From Amycolatopsis dendrobii (GTDB lineage Bacteria; Actinomycetota; Actinomycetes; Mycobacteriales; Pseudonocardiaceae): a stretch of DNA of 64,000 nucleotides. Positions 19,704 through 29,112 of the stretch are shown here, one piece after another. A program made the translations under genes and the position numbers. The stretch's first letter is position 1. Every line of letters begins with the position of its first letter. The stretch lies in NCBI RefSeq assembly GCF_014145675.1, contig NZ_JACGZW010000020.1:62001-126000 (forward strand). Direction: 5' to 3'. A model generated the notes under the pieces. It did not search any database. It had not been told where the DNA came from and was given only the letters and a program-made list of their open reading frames with translations.

Positions 19704-19735
19704 GGCAGGACGACGCCCAGTGCCGCCGTCCTGCC
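19704..19735 (-). terminator. Hairpin after the RHS toxin gene
   Basis: Arms ggcaggacg (19704-19712) and cgtcctgcc (19727-19735) with a 14-base loop, 11 bases past the RHS stop. Candidate terminator that closes the toxin gene without a downstream partner. Confidence 0.5.
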
Positions 19736-19746
19736 TTCTCCCCCGC

Positions 19747-22700
19747 CTAATCGAGCCGCGGGCGCTTGGCGGGCCGTCCGTCGGGAGCGGGCGGGTCCGG
19801 CAGCTTCGGCGCGGTGGGCGTGGTCGGCGCGTCGGGCGTAAACTCGCCTTCCTTGTAGGAAGGCCACGGCCCGCCCTGGTCGTTGAACCCCGGGTGGTCC
19901 CGGTTCCAGTACTCGGGCAGCCCGTGGTTGTTCGGTCCGGGGGCGTCGTACCGGTCTTCCTTCGACCCGCTGCCCGACGAACGGCCCGAAGACTCGATGC
20001 CGTGGTAGGTGTCGGTCTGGTTGTTGTGTTCGAGGTTGTCCTGACGCGGCCGCTTCATCCCGTTCTTGTTCCAGTCGGTGCCCGCCGCGGTGTCGTGCCC
20101 GAGCACGCCGCCCTGCCGTTCGGGGTCGTTCTTGAACGCGGGGTTCTTGCTCTTGCTGTGCCCCTTGATCTCGTTGCCCGGCTGGCCGGTGTAGGACTCG
20201 CCGGGCTGTTTCGTGTCGAACCGCCGGTCCGGGTGGCTCAGCCAGTTCTTCAGCTTCGTCTGGTCGGTCCGGCTCAGCTGGCCGAGGTTGTTCTTGTCCA
20301 GGTGCGACAGTTCGGGAGGCAGCGGCGATTTCGCCGCCTTCGCCCAGAGCGGGATCATGTTGCCGTGCATGTGGTCGGGGTTGACGTAGCCCGCCGCGGT
20401 GCGGTTGCTGTACTTGGGCACCATCTTGCCCGTTTTCTTGTCCAGCTTCTTCGCCCCGTACTTGCCCCCGGGCGACATCTTGTCGTACCAGGCGGGCCCG
20501 TGATTGGGCACGTCGGTGTTGATCCGGAGGTCTGGCCTGCCTCGCGTGGTGGTGCCCGAGGGACCGGCGCCCGAGGGCGTGGTCCCCCTGCACAAGTCCG
20601 GGGCGAGCCCGTACGGGTCGGCGTACGCGTGCGGGTTGCCCGCGAAGGCGTACTGGTGGGAGCCGCCGTCGAGACCGATCGGGTCCGGACTGAGATAGCG
20701 GGCCAGCGCCGGGTCGTAGTAGCGCGCGAGGTTGTAGTGCAGCCCGGTTTCGGCGTCGTGGTACTGCCCTTGGAACCGCAGCGGCGTGCTGGCTCCGGCC
20801 GCGGTCTCCTGCACGGCGGCGCCCCACAGACCGGTGCGCGCGTACCAGGTCACGCGGCCGTCCGGGGCCACCAGTTCCGCCGGGGCTCCCGAGAGGTCCG
20901 CCACGATCAGGCTGAACTGCTCGTCGACCGGCTCCCGCGGTCCGCGCGACGCCAGTTCCCGTTGCAGCAGCGGGCGGAAGCTGTCCGGCTCGTAGTCCCA
21001 CGCGGTGACCCGGCCGCGCGCGGCCTGTTCCACCAGCACGCGGTCGTCCCAGGTGAAATCGACCCGCTCGAGCAGCGAGACGCCGTCCGCGGCGAAGTGC
21101 TCCTTCGCGATCCGGCGGCCGAACGGGTCGTACGTGTAGTGCCAGCGGGTGCCGTCCGGGGTCAGCACGTCGGTGAGCTGGTCGCCGGGGTTCCACGAGA
21201 ACTGCCAGACCGCGCCGGGAGCCTCCCGCCGGACCATGCGCCCGCGTTCGTCGTGGACGTAACGGACCGCGCCCGCGCCGTCGACGACGTTGCCGCGGTA
21301 CATCCGTCCGCCGAGCGCGTGCCGCTCGGTTTCGGCCGGCCAGTACGCGTTGACGAGGTTGCCCGCGGGGTCGTAGCCGTAGCGCTCGGTCCACTGCGGC
21401 GAACGCACCGCCGTGACGCGGCCGGCGGCGTCGAGGGTGAACTCGCGCGGTCCGGTGAGCCGGTCGCGGAGCGCGCCGAGGTGGCCGTCCGGGCGGTACT
21501 GGTACGCGCGTTCCTGCACCGGCTGCCCGGCGCCGGTGCTGATCGTTTGCGCGAGCAGCTGCGCCGCGGCCGACCAGGATGACTCGACCGTGACGCCGCC
21601 GTCCAGCGTCCGCCGGACCTCCCGGCCCGCCGGGTCCCGGTCGAAGCGCAGCGTGCGCCCGCCCGCGCGCAGCGCCGCCGGTTCGCCGCCTTCGTAGTCC
21701 CACGTGCTTTCCGCGCCGGACGGCGTCCGCCGCCAGATCCGGCGTCCGGCCGCGTCGTAGGCCGACCGGATCGTGCGGCCGTTCACCGTCTCGGCGACGA
21801 CGCGGCCGGCGGCGTCGCGTTCCAGCGTGACCTTGGTGCGCCCGTCGTCCGCGCCGGTGATCCGGCCGTCGGGGTCGTAGCTGAAGCGCGTGGTCACTTC
21901 GCCGACGGTCTGCTCGACGACGTTCCCGGCCAGGTCGTAGCGGTACGTCGAGGTGCCTGCCGGGTCGGTCCGCTCCACCAGCTGTCCGGCCGCGTCGTAG
22001 CGGTACCGCACGGTCACGCCGCCGAAATCGGTCTCCCGCACCAGGTATCCGGCGGCGTCGTACTCGTGGCTCCAGACGAGGCCCTGCTCGTTGGTGACCG
22101 CGATGAGCCTGCGCTCGGTGTCGTAGCCGAACGAAACCCGGCTGCCGTCCGCGCGGTTCTCCGCGGCGAGCAGGTCGAAGTGGGTGTATTCGCCGGTGCT
22201 GACCCCCGCCCCGGCGTCGGTGTGGGTGCGGGCGTTCCCCTCGCCGTCGTAGGTCCACCTCTCGAGCGCGCCGTCGGCGTCCCGGTGCCAGACGAGCCGA
22301 CCGTCCACTGTGTACCCGAACCGGTCCTGCGCCCCCGCCGGGGTGGTGATCGCGACGATCCGGCCGAAGCGGTCCCGGTCGTAGCGGGTCGTGCCGCCGC
22401 GCGCGTCGGTGACCGCGACCGGAAGCCCGCTCTCGTCGGACTCGATCCGCGTGGTGGCCCCGAGCGCGTCGGTCACCGACGTCAGGACCCCGCGCTCGTC
22501 GTACGTGCTGGTGGTGGTCGCGCCGTCCGGCTCGGTCTCCCGCAGCAGGTTGCCGGACTCGTCGTACTCCCACCGCTTGACCTGGCCGGACGGTCCGGTC
22601 ATCGACACCGGCAAGCCGGACTCGTTGCGCTCGTAGGTGGTGCGGGCGCCGTCCGGGGCGGTGACCGACAGCAGCTCGCCGAGGCCGTCGTAGGTGTAGG

Positions 22701-24690
22701 AAGTGGTGCGGCCCAGCGGATCGGTCTCGCTGAGGAGCCGGTCGCGGGCATCCCACTCGTAGCGGGTCGTGCGGCCGAGCGGGTCGGTCTCGGCGATCAC
22801 CTGACCGGCCTCGTTGAACCGGAACTCCGTGGTGTGGCCCAGCGAATCGACCGACCGGGTGATCCTGTTGCCCGGGTCGTACTCCATCGTGCCGCTGAGG
22901 AATCCGCCCGAGCCCTCGGTGCGCACGACGCGGCCCTCGGCGTCGTAGTGGTAGCGGTACCACTCGCCGTTGCGGTCGGTCCAGGACACGATCCGGCCCG
23001 CGTCGTCGTACTCGTAGCGCATGGCCGTGCCGGACGGGTTGACCACCTCGGTGAGCCGGCCGTCGGTGTAGCCGAACCGGGCGAGTTCGACGTCCGGACC
23101 GGCGCCGACCGAATGGTAGGCGGTGACGCGGCCGCCGGACGTGGTCACGCGCACGCGGTACCCGGCGCTGTGCCGCAGCTCCACCGGGGTTCCGTCGGCG
23201 TCGCGGAGGAAGTCGACGCGGTGGCCGTGGCGGTCGCTGAGCGAGAGCAGCGCGCCGGTGTCCCCGGCGAAGCGCATCGCGAGGGCCGTCACCTGGTCCT
23301 CCACCAGGTAGCCGCCGTCGTCCAGCCGGGTCAGCGGGCGCAGCGGGCCCTGTTCGGCGACGATCCACTCGCCGACCGGCGGATGCGGGTAGTGGGCGAC
23401 GGTGCCGTCGGCGACGGCGAGGCTGACGCCCGCGTCGTGCACCTCGATCCGCTGGTCCACAGTGGACATCCAGCTCGCGCCGAACAGCCCGCCGGTGCGG
23501 AAACCGGAGAAATGCGTGCGTTCCAGCCGCAGCGGCAGCGTGCCGAAGAACTCGGCGTCGACCTCGGCGAGGATCATCTGCCCGGTCGAGACGTCGATCG
23601 GGTCCTTCTCGCAGCGCACGTTCTCCGGCGAGCGCGGGTTGGTGCCCTGGTCCTTCAGCGGCGGCGATTTCGGTTGCGCGGCCGGGGGTTTCTTCGGCGC
23701 CGGCGGCGGGGACTGCATCCCGCGGGAAGCGGGCGGCGGGACCGGGCCGCCGCCGTGGCCGCCGCCCGGCGAGGAGTCGCCCTTGGGCGGAGGCGGCGGC
23801 GGGTCGCTCCGGTGCGGCGGGGGCGGAGCCGCGGACGAGGTGGTGGTGGACTCGTCGGCCTTGCCGCCGCCCTTCCCTCCCGGGGAGCCCTTCGGCGTCG
23901 AGATGTCCTTCGGCTTCGGCGCGGCGGGCGGTTTGCCGCCCTTGATGCCCTTCAGCGACTTGGCGGCGTCGCCGAACAGCGTCCCGGCCTTCTTCAGCAG
24001 CGGCAGCAACGCCTTGAGCGCCTGCACCAGGCGGGTCGTGAGCTTCGCGATCTGCGCCGCGGTCTTGGCGACCGCGGCGGCGACCTGCGGCACCACCCAC
24101 GCCAGGCCGATCCCGGCCGTCAGCAGGACCTGCAGCGCCCAGCTGATCAGGTGCCCGACCAGTTGCGCGATGATGTCGCGCACCAGCATCCGCACCGCGG
24201 CGACGACCTCGCCCGCGGTCTTCACGCCGGACGCGGCGCCCTCGGTGCCCTTCTGCGCCGCGCCCAGCAGGTTCGCGACGTCCTTGGTCCGCTCCCGGTA
24301 GGCGTCGGCCGCCTCGCCGGTCCAGGACTGCAGATCCCGTTCGACCTGCTCGGTGAGGTCCGCGCCGATCGACTCGAGTTCCTTCGCGACGTTCGTCCAG
24401 GTCTCGGCCTGGGCCTTGATCTGGTCCGCGTCGCCGGTGAGCGCGTTGAGCGCTTCCTTCAGCGGGCCCACGTGCTCCATCAGCCAGGCGACCCCGGCGG
24501 CGAGGATCGCGCCGAACGGGTCGAGCGCCGTCGACAGCGCGTCCAGCGCGACCCCGACCGCGCCCATCGCGACCGACGCCCACGACCCGCCTTCGATCGC
24601 CTCTTTCAGGCCCGCGGCGCCCTCGAGAAGACTGATCCCGGAATACGCCGTCGTCGAATCCTTCGTCGGCGCGATCAGCGGATTGCTCAA
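19747..24690 (-). CDS. RHS-repeat polymorphic toxin with WXG-like N-terminus
   Basis: Giant protein of 1647 residues. Parts in order: an alpha-helical WXG100/ESX-type head (QSWTGEAADAYR near residue 122), a hydrophobic helical stretch to about 250, a Pro/Lys/Gly-rich linker (about 280-380), a DUF6531 start (CEKDPIDVSTGQMIL), some 25 YD/RHS repeats that build a cage, the RHS-core end RYYDPALARYLSPDPIGLDG, and an unmatched C-terminal tip of about 285 residues after YADPYGL. The tip is Lys/Asn/Gly-rich, holds GYVNPDHMHGNMIPLW and ends GRPAKRPRLD. TTG at 24690 is chosen for its GGGGGG site. No immunity gene is recognisable in the 247 bases downstream. Probably a contact-dependent or type-VII-secreted effector; the tip activity is unknown. 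Confidence 0.9.
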   Translation of the reverse strand: MSNPLIAPTKDSTTAYSGISLLEGAAGLKEAIEGGSWASVAMGAVGVALDALSTALDPFGAILAAGVAWLMEHVGPLKEALNALTGDADQIKAQAETWTNVAKELESIGADLTEQVERDLQSWTGEAADAYRERTKDVANLLGAAQKGTEGAASGVKTAGEVVAAVRMLVRDIIAQLVGHLISWALQVLLTAGIGLAWVVPQVAAAVAKTAAQIAKLTTRLVQALKALLPLLKKAGTLFGDAAKSLKGIKGGKPPAAPKPKDISTPKGSPGGKGGGKADESTTTSSAAPPPPHRSDPPPPPPKGDSSPGGGHGGGPVPPPASRGMQSPPPAPKKPPAAQPKSPPLKDQGTNPRSPENVRCEKDPIDVSTGQMILAEVDAEFFGTLPLRLERTHFSGFRTGGLFGASWMSTVDQRIEVHDAGVSLAVADGTVAHYPHPPVGEWIVAEQGPLRPLTRLDDGGYLVEDQVTALAMRFAGDTGALLSLSDRHGHRVDFLRDADGTPVELRHSAGYRVRVTTSGGRVTAYHSVGAGPDVELARFGYTDGRLTEVVNPSGTAMRYEYDDAGRIVSWTDRNGEWYRYHYDAEGRVVRTEGSGGFLSGTMEYDPGNRITRSVDSLGHTTEFRFNEAGQVIAETDPLGRTTRYEWDARDRLLSETDPLGRTTSYTYDGLGELLSVTAPDGARTTYERNESGLPVSMTGPSGQVKRWEYDESGNLLRETEPDGATTTSTYDERGVLTSVTDALGATTRIESDESGLPVAVTDARGGTTRYDRDRFGRIVAITTPAGAQDRFGYTVDGRLVWHRDADGALERWTYDGEGNARTHTDAGAGVSTGEYTHFDLLAAENRADGSRVSFGYDTERRLIAVTNEQGLVWSHEYDAAGYLVRETDFGGVTVRYRYDAAGQLVERTDPAGTSTYRYDLAGNVVEQTVGEVTTRFSYDPDGRITGADDGRTKVTLERDAAGRVVAETVNGRTIRSAYDAAGRRIWRRTPSGAESTWDYEGGEPAALRAGGRTLRFDRDPAGREVRRTLDGGVTVESSWSAAAQLLAQTISTGAGQPVQERAYQYRPDGHLGALRDRLTGPREFTLDAAGRVTAVRSPQWTERYGYDPAGNLVNAYWPAETERHALGGRMYRGNVVDGAGAVRYVHDERGRMVRREAPGAVWQFSWNPGDQLTDVLTPDGTRWHYTYDPFGRRIAKEHFAADGVSLLERVDFTWDDRVLVEQAARGRVTAWDYEPDSFRPLLQRELASRGPREPVDEQFSLIVADLSGAPAELVAPDGRVTWYARTGLWGAAVQETAAGASTPLRFQGQYHDAETGLHYNLARYYDPALARYLSPDPIGLDGGSHQYAFAGNPHAYADPYGLAPDLCRGTTPSGAGPSGTTTRGRPDLRINTDVPNHGPAWYDKMSPGGKYGAKKLDKKTGKMVPKYSNRTAAGYVNPDHMHGNMIPLWAKAAKSPLPPELSHLDKNNLGQLSRTDQTKLKNWLSHPDRRFDTKQPGESYTGQPGNEIKGHSKSKNPAFKNDPERQGGVLGHDTAAGTDWNKNGMKRPRQDNLEHNNQTDTYHGIESSGRSSGSGSKEDRYDAPGPNNHGLPEYWNRDHPGFNDQGGPWPSYKEGEFTPDAPTTPTAPKLPDPPAPDGRPAKRPRLD

Positions 24691-24831
24691 GAAGCCCCCC
24701 TCGGCTCGTCGCTCGCCCGGGCGCGCGCCGCCCGGCCGACAGCCGACGTTAGCAGTGGACTTCCCGGGCATCCGGGGCAACCGGACCCAGATGCGCGCGG
24801 GTTTGCCCGTGCGTTCCCCGGAACCGCCCTT

Positions 24832-24848
24832 CCGCGCCCCGGGCGCGG
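24832..24848 (-). terminator. Hairpin after the TetR gene
   Basis: Arms ccgcgcc (24832-24838) and ggcgcgg (24842-24848) with a 3-base loop, immediately downstream of the TetR stop on the minus strand. It separates the ABC/TetR transcript from the RHS gene. Confidence 0.45.
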
Positions 24849-24850
24849 GT

Positions 24851-25441
24851 TCAGAGAGCGACCCTGGCCATCAGCCCGTCGATGTAGGCGCGGTACCGCC
24901 CGGCGACCTCCCCCACCGGATGCATCAGACTGGTCACGTTCGCCCCGATGGACACCGCGACGATCTCGTCCGCCAGCACGGTGATCGCGGGCGCGCCGGG
25001 CTCCTCGCCTTTCCCCCGGGCAGCCGCGATCCGCGTGGTCAGCTCCGCGCGCCAACTGGTCAGCAGATCCCGGTACTGCCGGGCGAGATCCGGGTTCGCC
25101 ACCGAGTGCTCCCACAGCACGAGCAGCACCCGCGCGGACGCGATCTGGTGCTCGTCGAACGGGATCGCCGCCTCGACGAACCCGCGCAGCGACTCCATCG
25201 GGCCGAGCGCGGGGTCGAGTTCGGACATCCGCTGCGAGGTCTCTTGCAGCACGCTCTCGAACGTCGCCGCGATGATGCTGTCCTTGCTGGGGAAGTAGTG
25301 CTTCAGGGCACCGTTCGCGAACCCGGCCGCGGTGACGATGCTGCGCATCGTGGCGGCTTCGAACCCGCCTTCGATGATCAGCTTCTTGGCGACCTCGACG
25401 ATCTCCCGTCGTCGCTGATCGTGATCGATGACCTTAGGCAT
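24851..25441 (-). CDS. TetR family transcriptional regulator of the ABC/catabolic cluster
   Basis: 196-residue TetR protein. N-terminal HTH: AATMRSIVTAAGFANGAL and KHYFPSKDSIIAA (residues about 29-60). The C-terminal domain is a BetI-like TetR_C type (LWEHSVANPDLARQYRDLL). It lies 81 bases downstream of the ABC ATPase on the same strand, so it may be the last gene of that transcript. It is the best candidate to bind the 16-bp palindrome found at four promoters between 30.8 and 35.2 kb; this is inference from position and operator type. Confidence 0.9.
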   Translation of the reverse strand: MPKVIDHDQRRREIVEVAKKLIIEGGFEAATMRSIVTAAGFANGALKHYFPSKDSIIAATFESVLQETSQRMSELDPALGPMESLRGFVEAAIPFDEHQIASARVLLVLWEHSVANPDLARQYRDLLTSWRAELTTRIAAARGKGEEPGAPAITVLADEIVAVSIGANVTSLMHPVGEVAGRYRAYIDGLMARVAL

Positions 25442-25522
25442 GGTTGCAGACTCTAACTCGTATTCTCGCGCGGCGGAGGTGACCCTGCGGGTGCCGATTC
25501 GGGGCGGCGGGCCCCGGAGTCG

Positions 25523-26338
25523 TCACCCGAGCCCGAGCCGGGCGGCCCGGCGTTCCGCCTGCCGGGCCGGGTCCGCCACCGGAGCGGCCAGCAGCAGCCG
25601 CTGCGTGTACGGATGCTCCGGCGCCCGGGTGACCGCGGCGGTCGGGCCGGACTCCACGATCTCTCCCCGGTACAGCACCGAGACCCGGTGGCAGATCCGG
25701 TGCACCACACCCAAGTCGTGCGACACGAACAGGTACGACACCCCGGTTTCGCGCTGCAGTTCCAGGAACAGGTCGAGGATCGTCGCCTGCGTGGTCAGGT
25801 CGAGCGCGCTCACCGGCTCGTCGCACACGATCAGCCGCGGCCGCCGGACCAGCGCCCGCGCGATCGCGATCCGCTGCCGCTGCCCGCCGGAGAACTCCCC
25901 GGGATACCGGTGCACGGCGTCCGCTGGCAGGCGCACGCGGTCGAGCATGCCAGCGACCGCCGTCCGGGCGTCCGCGCGCGAGGTTCCCGCCACCACCAGC
26001 GGTTCCGCGAGGACTTCGCCGACCGTCATCGTCGGGTCCAGCGAACCGTACGGATCCTGGAACACCACCTGGATGTCGCTCGCCAGCCGGCGCCGCACGG
26101 CACCGCGAGCGTGGGTGATGTCCTCGCCGTCGAAGGTGATCCGGCCGGACTCCGGCGCGGCGAGGCCAAGGACGGCTTTGCCCAAAGTGGACTTCCCCGA
26201 CCCGCTTTCGCCGACCAGCCCGACGCATTCGCCTGGCTTGACGTCGAGCGAGATCCCTTTCAGGGCCCGGAAGCGCGCCCGGCGGCTGAGCCGGTAGTCG
26301 ACCACGAGGTCCTCGATCGCGAGCAGCGGAGCGGTCAT
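25523..26338 (-). CDS. Oligopeptide/opine-type ABC transporter ATP-binding protein (OppF/DppF-like)
   Basis: 271-residue ATPase. Walker A GESGSGKST is at residues 43-51, the signature FSGGQRQR near 148 and Walker B LIVCDEP near 168; the C-terminal oligopeptide-transporter extension HPYTQRLLLAAPVADP is present. It energises import by the adjacent permeases as the second ATPase. The ATG overlaps the stop of the fused permease-ATPase gene. The substrate cannot be read from the ATPase. Confidence 0.92.
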   Translation of the reverse strand: MTAPLLAIEDLVVDYRLSRRARFRALKGISLDVKPGECVGLVGESGSGKSTLGKAVLGLAAPESGRITFDGEDITHARGAVRRRLASDIQVVFQDPYGSLDPTMTVGEVLAEPLVVAGTSRADARTAVAGMLDRVRLPADAVHRYPGEFSGGQRQRIAIARALVRRPRLIVCDEPVSALDLTTQATILDLFLELQRETGVSYLFVSHDLGVVHRICHRVSVLYRGEIVESGPTAAVTRAPEHPYTQRLLLAAPVADPARQAERRAARLGLG

Positions 26339-28161
26339 CGTCCGGCCTCCTCTCCGGCCGCGTGGGCGAGGCCGCGCCGTTCCCAGGCTTCGTCCAACTC
26401 TTCCCGTCCTTCGGTGTCGTCCAGCGACGCGCTGATCAGCTCGGCGGTGTAGGGGTCCTCGGGCGCGCGGAAGATCCGTTCCACCGGACCGGTTTCCACG
26501 ATCCGGCCGTCCTTCATCACCACGACGCGGTCGCAGATGTCCGCGACGACGCCGAAGTTGTGCGTCACGATCACCAGCGCCATCCCGTACTCGGCCTGCA
26601 GCTCGCGCAGCAGCTCCAGCACCTCGGCCTGCACCGTCACGTCCAGCGCGGTCGTCGGTTCGTCGGCGACCAGCAGCGACGGCCGCCCGGCCACCGCGCC
26701 GGCGATCAGCACGCGCTGCGCCATGCCGCCGGAAATCTGGTGCGGGTAGCTCGCCATCACGCGGTCCGGGTCGGTGAGGCCGACCTGCAACAGCACCTCG
26801 CGCGCCCGTGCCTTCGCCGCGGCCTTGTCCAGCCCGTGGACGCGGCGCAGCGGCTCGACGAGCTGGTGCCCGATCAGGTAGCACGGGTCGAGGTTCGTCA
26901 TCGGCTCCTGCGGCACGTACCCGATCTCGCGGCCGAGCAGTTTCGCCCGCTCCGCCGCGTTCCCGACCTCGCGCCCGCCGACCCAGATCGCGTCGGCGAC
27001 CGCGGTTCCGCCGGGCGGCAGGAGATCGAGCACCGAGAACACCGTCTGCGTCTTGCCGGATCCGGATTCGCCGACGATCCCGAGCACCTCGCCGGGAGCC
27101 GCGTCCAGTGACACCCCGCGCACGACCTCTTTGAAGCCCTTGTCCGTCGCGTAGCCGACGCGCAGGTTCTCGATCCGCAGCGCGCAATCCGCCGCCGCGT
27201 GCTCGTGCGCGCCCGAAGACCCGCTGTCGCCCAAAGCATCCGGCGCAGGAGCCGCGAGCGCTTCCCGCACCCGAGCCCGGCCGCGCCGCGTCGGCTGTTC
27301 GGCGCGGACGCTGACCAAGTCGGCGAGCGTCGAGCCTATGAAGGCCAGCGCGGCGATGGTCACGCCCAGCGCGATCGACGGCCACAGCAGGATCAGCGGG
27401 TACGTCAGCATGTTCAGGAAGCCGTCGTTCATCGTCTGGCCCCAGCTGGGCGTCGACGCCGAACCGATGCCGAGGAACTGCAGACCGGCCTGCATGCCGA
27501 TGGCGAGCCCGGCGGTGAGCGCGGTCTGCACGATGATCGGCGCGTACACCGCGCGCAGCAGGTGCGTGCGCAGGATCCGCAGCGTGCCGACCCCGGCCAC
27601 GCGCGCGGCGTCGATGTACGGCTCCCGGCGCACCGTCAGCGCACGGGCGCGGGTGATCCGGTAGTACCCGGGCGCGAGAAACACGCCGAGCGCGATCATC
27701 AGCACGGTGAAATCCTGGCCGGTCCCGGCCGCGACGACCAGCAGCACGATCATCCCGGGCACCGACTGCAGCGCGTCGCTGATCCACGAGCAGATCCGGT
27801 CGGTCGCGCCGCCGAAGTACCCGGCGACCACGCCGGTCGGGACGCCGAGCACGATTCCGGTGACGCAGGTGATCACGCCGCCGTACAGCGTGGTCCGCGC
27901 GCCGTAGAGCAGGCGGCTGAAGATGTCGCGTCCGGCGGAGTCGCCGCCGAGCAGGTGCCCGTTGCCGGGTTCGGCGTGGGTCAGCACGAAGTCGACGTGG
28001 TTCGGGTCGTACGGGGCCAGCCACGGCGCGAACACCGCGGCCAGCACGACGATCGCGAACACGACCAGCGCGACCACGCCGACCGGGCGGCGGAAGTACC
28101 GGCGCGTCAGCGAGATCCGCTTCACCGGGGCGAGCGTGGCGGGGAACGGGGCAGCGGTCAT
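26335..28161 (-). CDS. Fused ABC permease (DppC-like) and ATPase (DppD-like)
   Basis: Single 608-residue chain joining two proteins that are usually separate. Residues 1 to about 290 are a BPD_transp_1 permease with about six helices and the EAA loop (EPYIDAARVAGVGTLRILRTHLL). A linker of about 30 residues follows. Residues about 310-608 are an ATPase with GESGSGKTQ, ISGGMAQRVLIAGA and LLVADEPTTALD, ending in the APEDPYTAELI extension. No stop or frameshift separates the halves. The fusion fixes one permease to one ATPase in the importer. It overlaps the upstream permease stop and the downstream ATPase start by 4 bases each. Confidence 0.92.
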   Translation of the reverse strand: MTAAPFPATLAPVKRISLTRRYFRRPVGVVALVVFAIVVLAAVFAPWLAPYDPNHVDFVLTHAEPGNGHLLGGDSAGRDIFSRLLYGARTTLYGGVITCVTGIVLGVPTGVVAGYFGGATDRICSWISDALQSVPGMIVLLVVAAGTGQDFTVLMIALGVFLAPGYYRITRARALTVRREPYIDAARVAGVGTLRILRTHLLRAVYAPIIVQTALTAGLAIGMQAGLQFLGIGSASTPSWGQTMNDGFLNMLTYPLILLWPSIALGVTIAALAFIGSTLADLVSVRAEQPTRRGRARVREALAAPAPDALGDSGSSGAHEHAAADCALRIENLRVGYATDKGFKEVVRGVSLDAAPGEVLGIVGESGSGKTQTVFSVLDLLPPGGTAVADAIWVGGREVGNAAERAKLLGREIGYVPQEPMTNLDPCYLIGHQLVEPLRRVHGLDKAAAKARAREVLLQVGLTDPDRVMASYPHQISGGMAQRVLIAGAVAGRPSLLVADEPTTALDVTVQAEVLELLRELQAEYGMALVIVTHNFGVVADICDRVVVMKDGRIVETGPVERIFRAPEDPYTAELISASLDDTEGREELDEAWERRGLAHAAGEEAGR

Positions 28162-29099
28162 CGGTCGCGCACCTTCGGGTTGACCCACCCGAGCACGAGG
28201 TCGAGCAGGAAGTTGACGATCACGACGAACACGACGGTCACCGCGGTCAGGCCGAGCAGCACCGGGATGTCCCCGATCTGCGACGCCGACTGCGTCAGGC
28301 TGCCGATCCCCGGCAGGTTGAACACGATCTCCACGACCACCGCGCCGCCGAGCAGGCCGACGAACATCAGCGCCAGCACGGTCAGCGCGGACGGCGAGGC
28401 GTTGCGCAGCACGTGCGTCGTGACCCGGCGCGACGACAGGCCGCGCGCCCGCAGCGTGCGCACGAAGTCCTGGTTGGCGACCTGGAGGAAGCCGTTGCGC
28501 AGTTGTTCGGCGATCATCACGATCGCGCCGAGCGACAGCGAGATCGACGGCAGTGCGATCGAGCGCAGCCAGCCGGTCACCGACTGGTCCGGCGACACGT
28601 AGCCGACCGCGGGGAACCACTGCAGCTGGATCGCGAACCAGGTGACGAGCACGAGGCTGACCCAGAACCCGGGCAGCGCGAACAGCACCACCGACGCGAG
28701 CTTCAGCACGCGGTCGACGACGCCGCCGGGACGCAGGCCGCAGATGACCCCGACGAGCACACCGAGGATCGCGGCGAGCAGCGTGGCGGCGATGACGACC
28801 GACAGCGTCACCGGCACCCGCAGCGCGATCTGCTCGCCGACCGGCTGGAAATTCCGCCAGGAAGTCCCGAAATCGCCGGTGGCCGCGTGCGACAGCCAGT
28901 CCCAGAACTGGACGAGCAGCGGCCGGTCGTACCCGATCTGGGCGCGCAGCGCCGCCTGCTGCGCGGGGGTCGCGCTGTTGCCGAGCAGCCCGGCGGTCGG
29001 GTCCCCCACCGCCGTGTGCGCCAGGAAGAACGTGCCGCTCGTGACGAGCACGAGCAACAGGATCCCGGACACCAGGCGTTTGACGATGAATGTGAGCAT
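28158..29099 (-). CDS. ABC transporter permease (DppB/OppB-like)
   Basis: 313-residue inner-membrane permease with six helices and the N-terminal FIVKRLVSGILLLVLVTSGTF typical of DppB. The EAA-type loop is DFVRTLRARGLSSRRVTTHVLRN. The ATG at 29099 has GGAG 7 bases upstream; an earlier in-frame start at 29132 would add residues encoded in the hairpin leader. It forms the translocation pore together with the permease half of the fused protein. Confidence 0.92.
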   Translation of the reverse strand: MLTFIVKRLVSGILLLVLVTSGTFFLAHTAVGDPTAGLLGNSATPAQQAALRAQIGYDRPLLVQFWDWLSHAATGDFGTSWRNFQPVGEQIALRVPVTLSVVIAATLLAAILGVLVGVICGLRPGGVVDRVLKLASVVLFALPGFWVSLVLVTWFAIQLQWFPAVGYVSPDQSVTGWLRSIALPSISLSLGAIVMIAEQLRNGFLQVANQDFVRTLRARGLSSRRVTTHVLRNASPSALTVLALMFVGLLGGAVVVEIVFNLPGIGSLTQSASQIGDIPVLLGLTAVTVVFVVIVNFLLDLVLGWVNPKVRDR

Positions 29100-29112
29100 G
29101 TTCCGGCTCCTT

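Noticed and set aside
19500..19746. Possible immunity gene for the RHS toxin
   Set aside because: Only an N-terminal extension of the hydrolase frame is open here, without a ribosome site or protein character. A terminator-like hairpin fills part of the gap.
19496..24583. 1695-codon minus-strand alternative frame through the RHS gene
   Set aside because: Shifted-frame reading of the RHS gene; the true frame shows the YD repeats and RHS core.
22066..24984. Plus-strand open frame of 972 codons opposite the RHS gene
   Set aside because: It is the mirror of the RHS repeat coding pattern at high GC. No ribosome site, no domain, and Arg/Pro/Ala/Val-rich translation.
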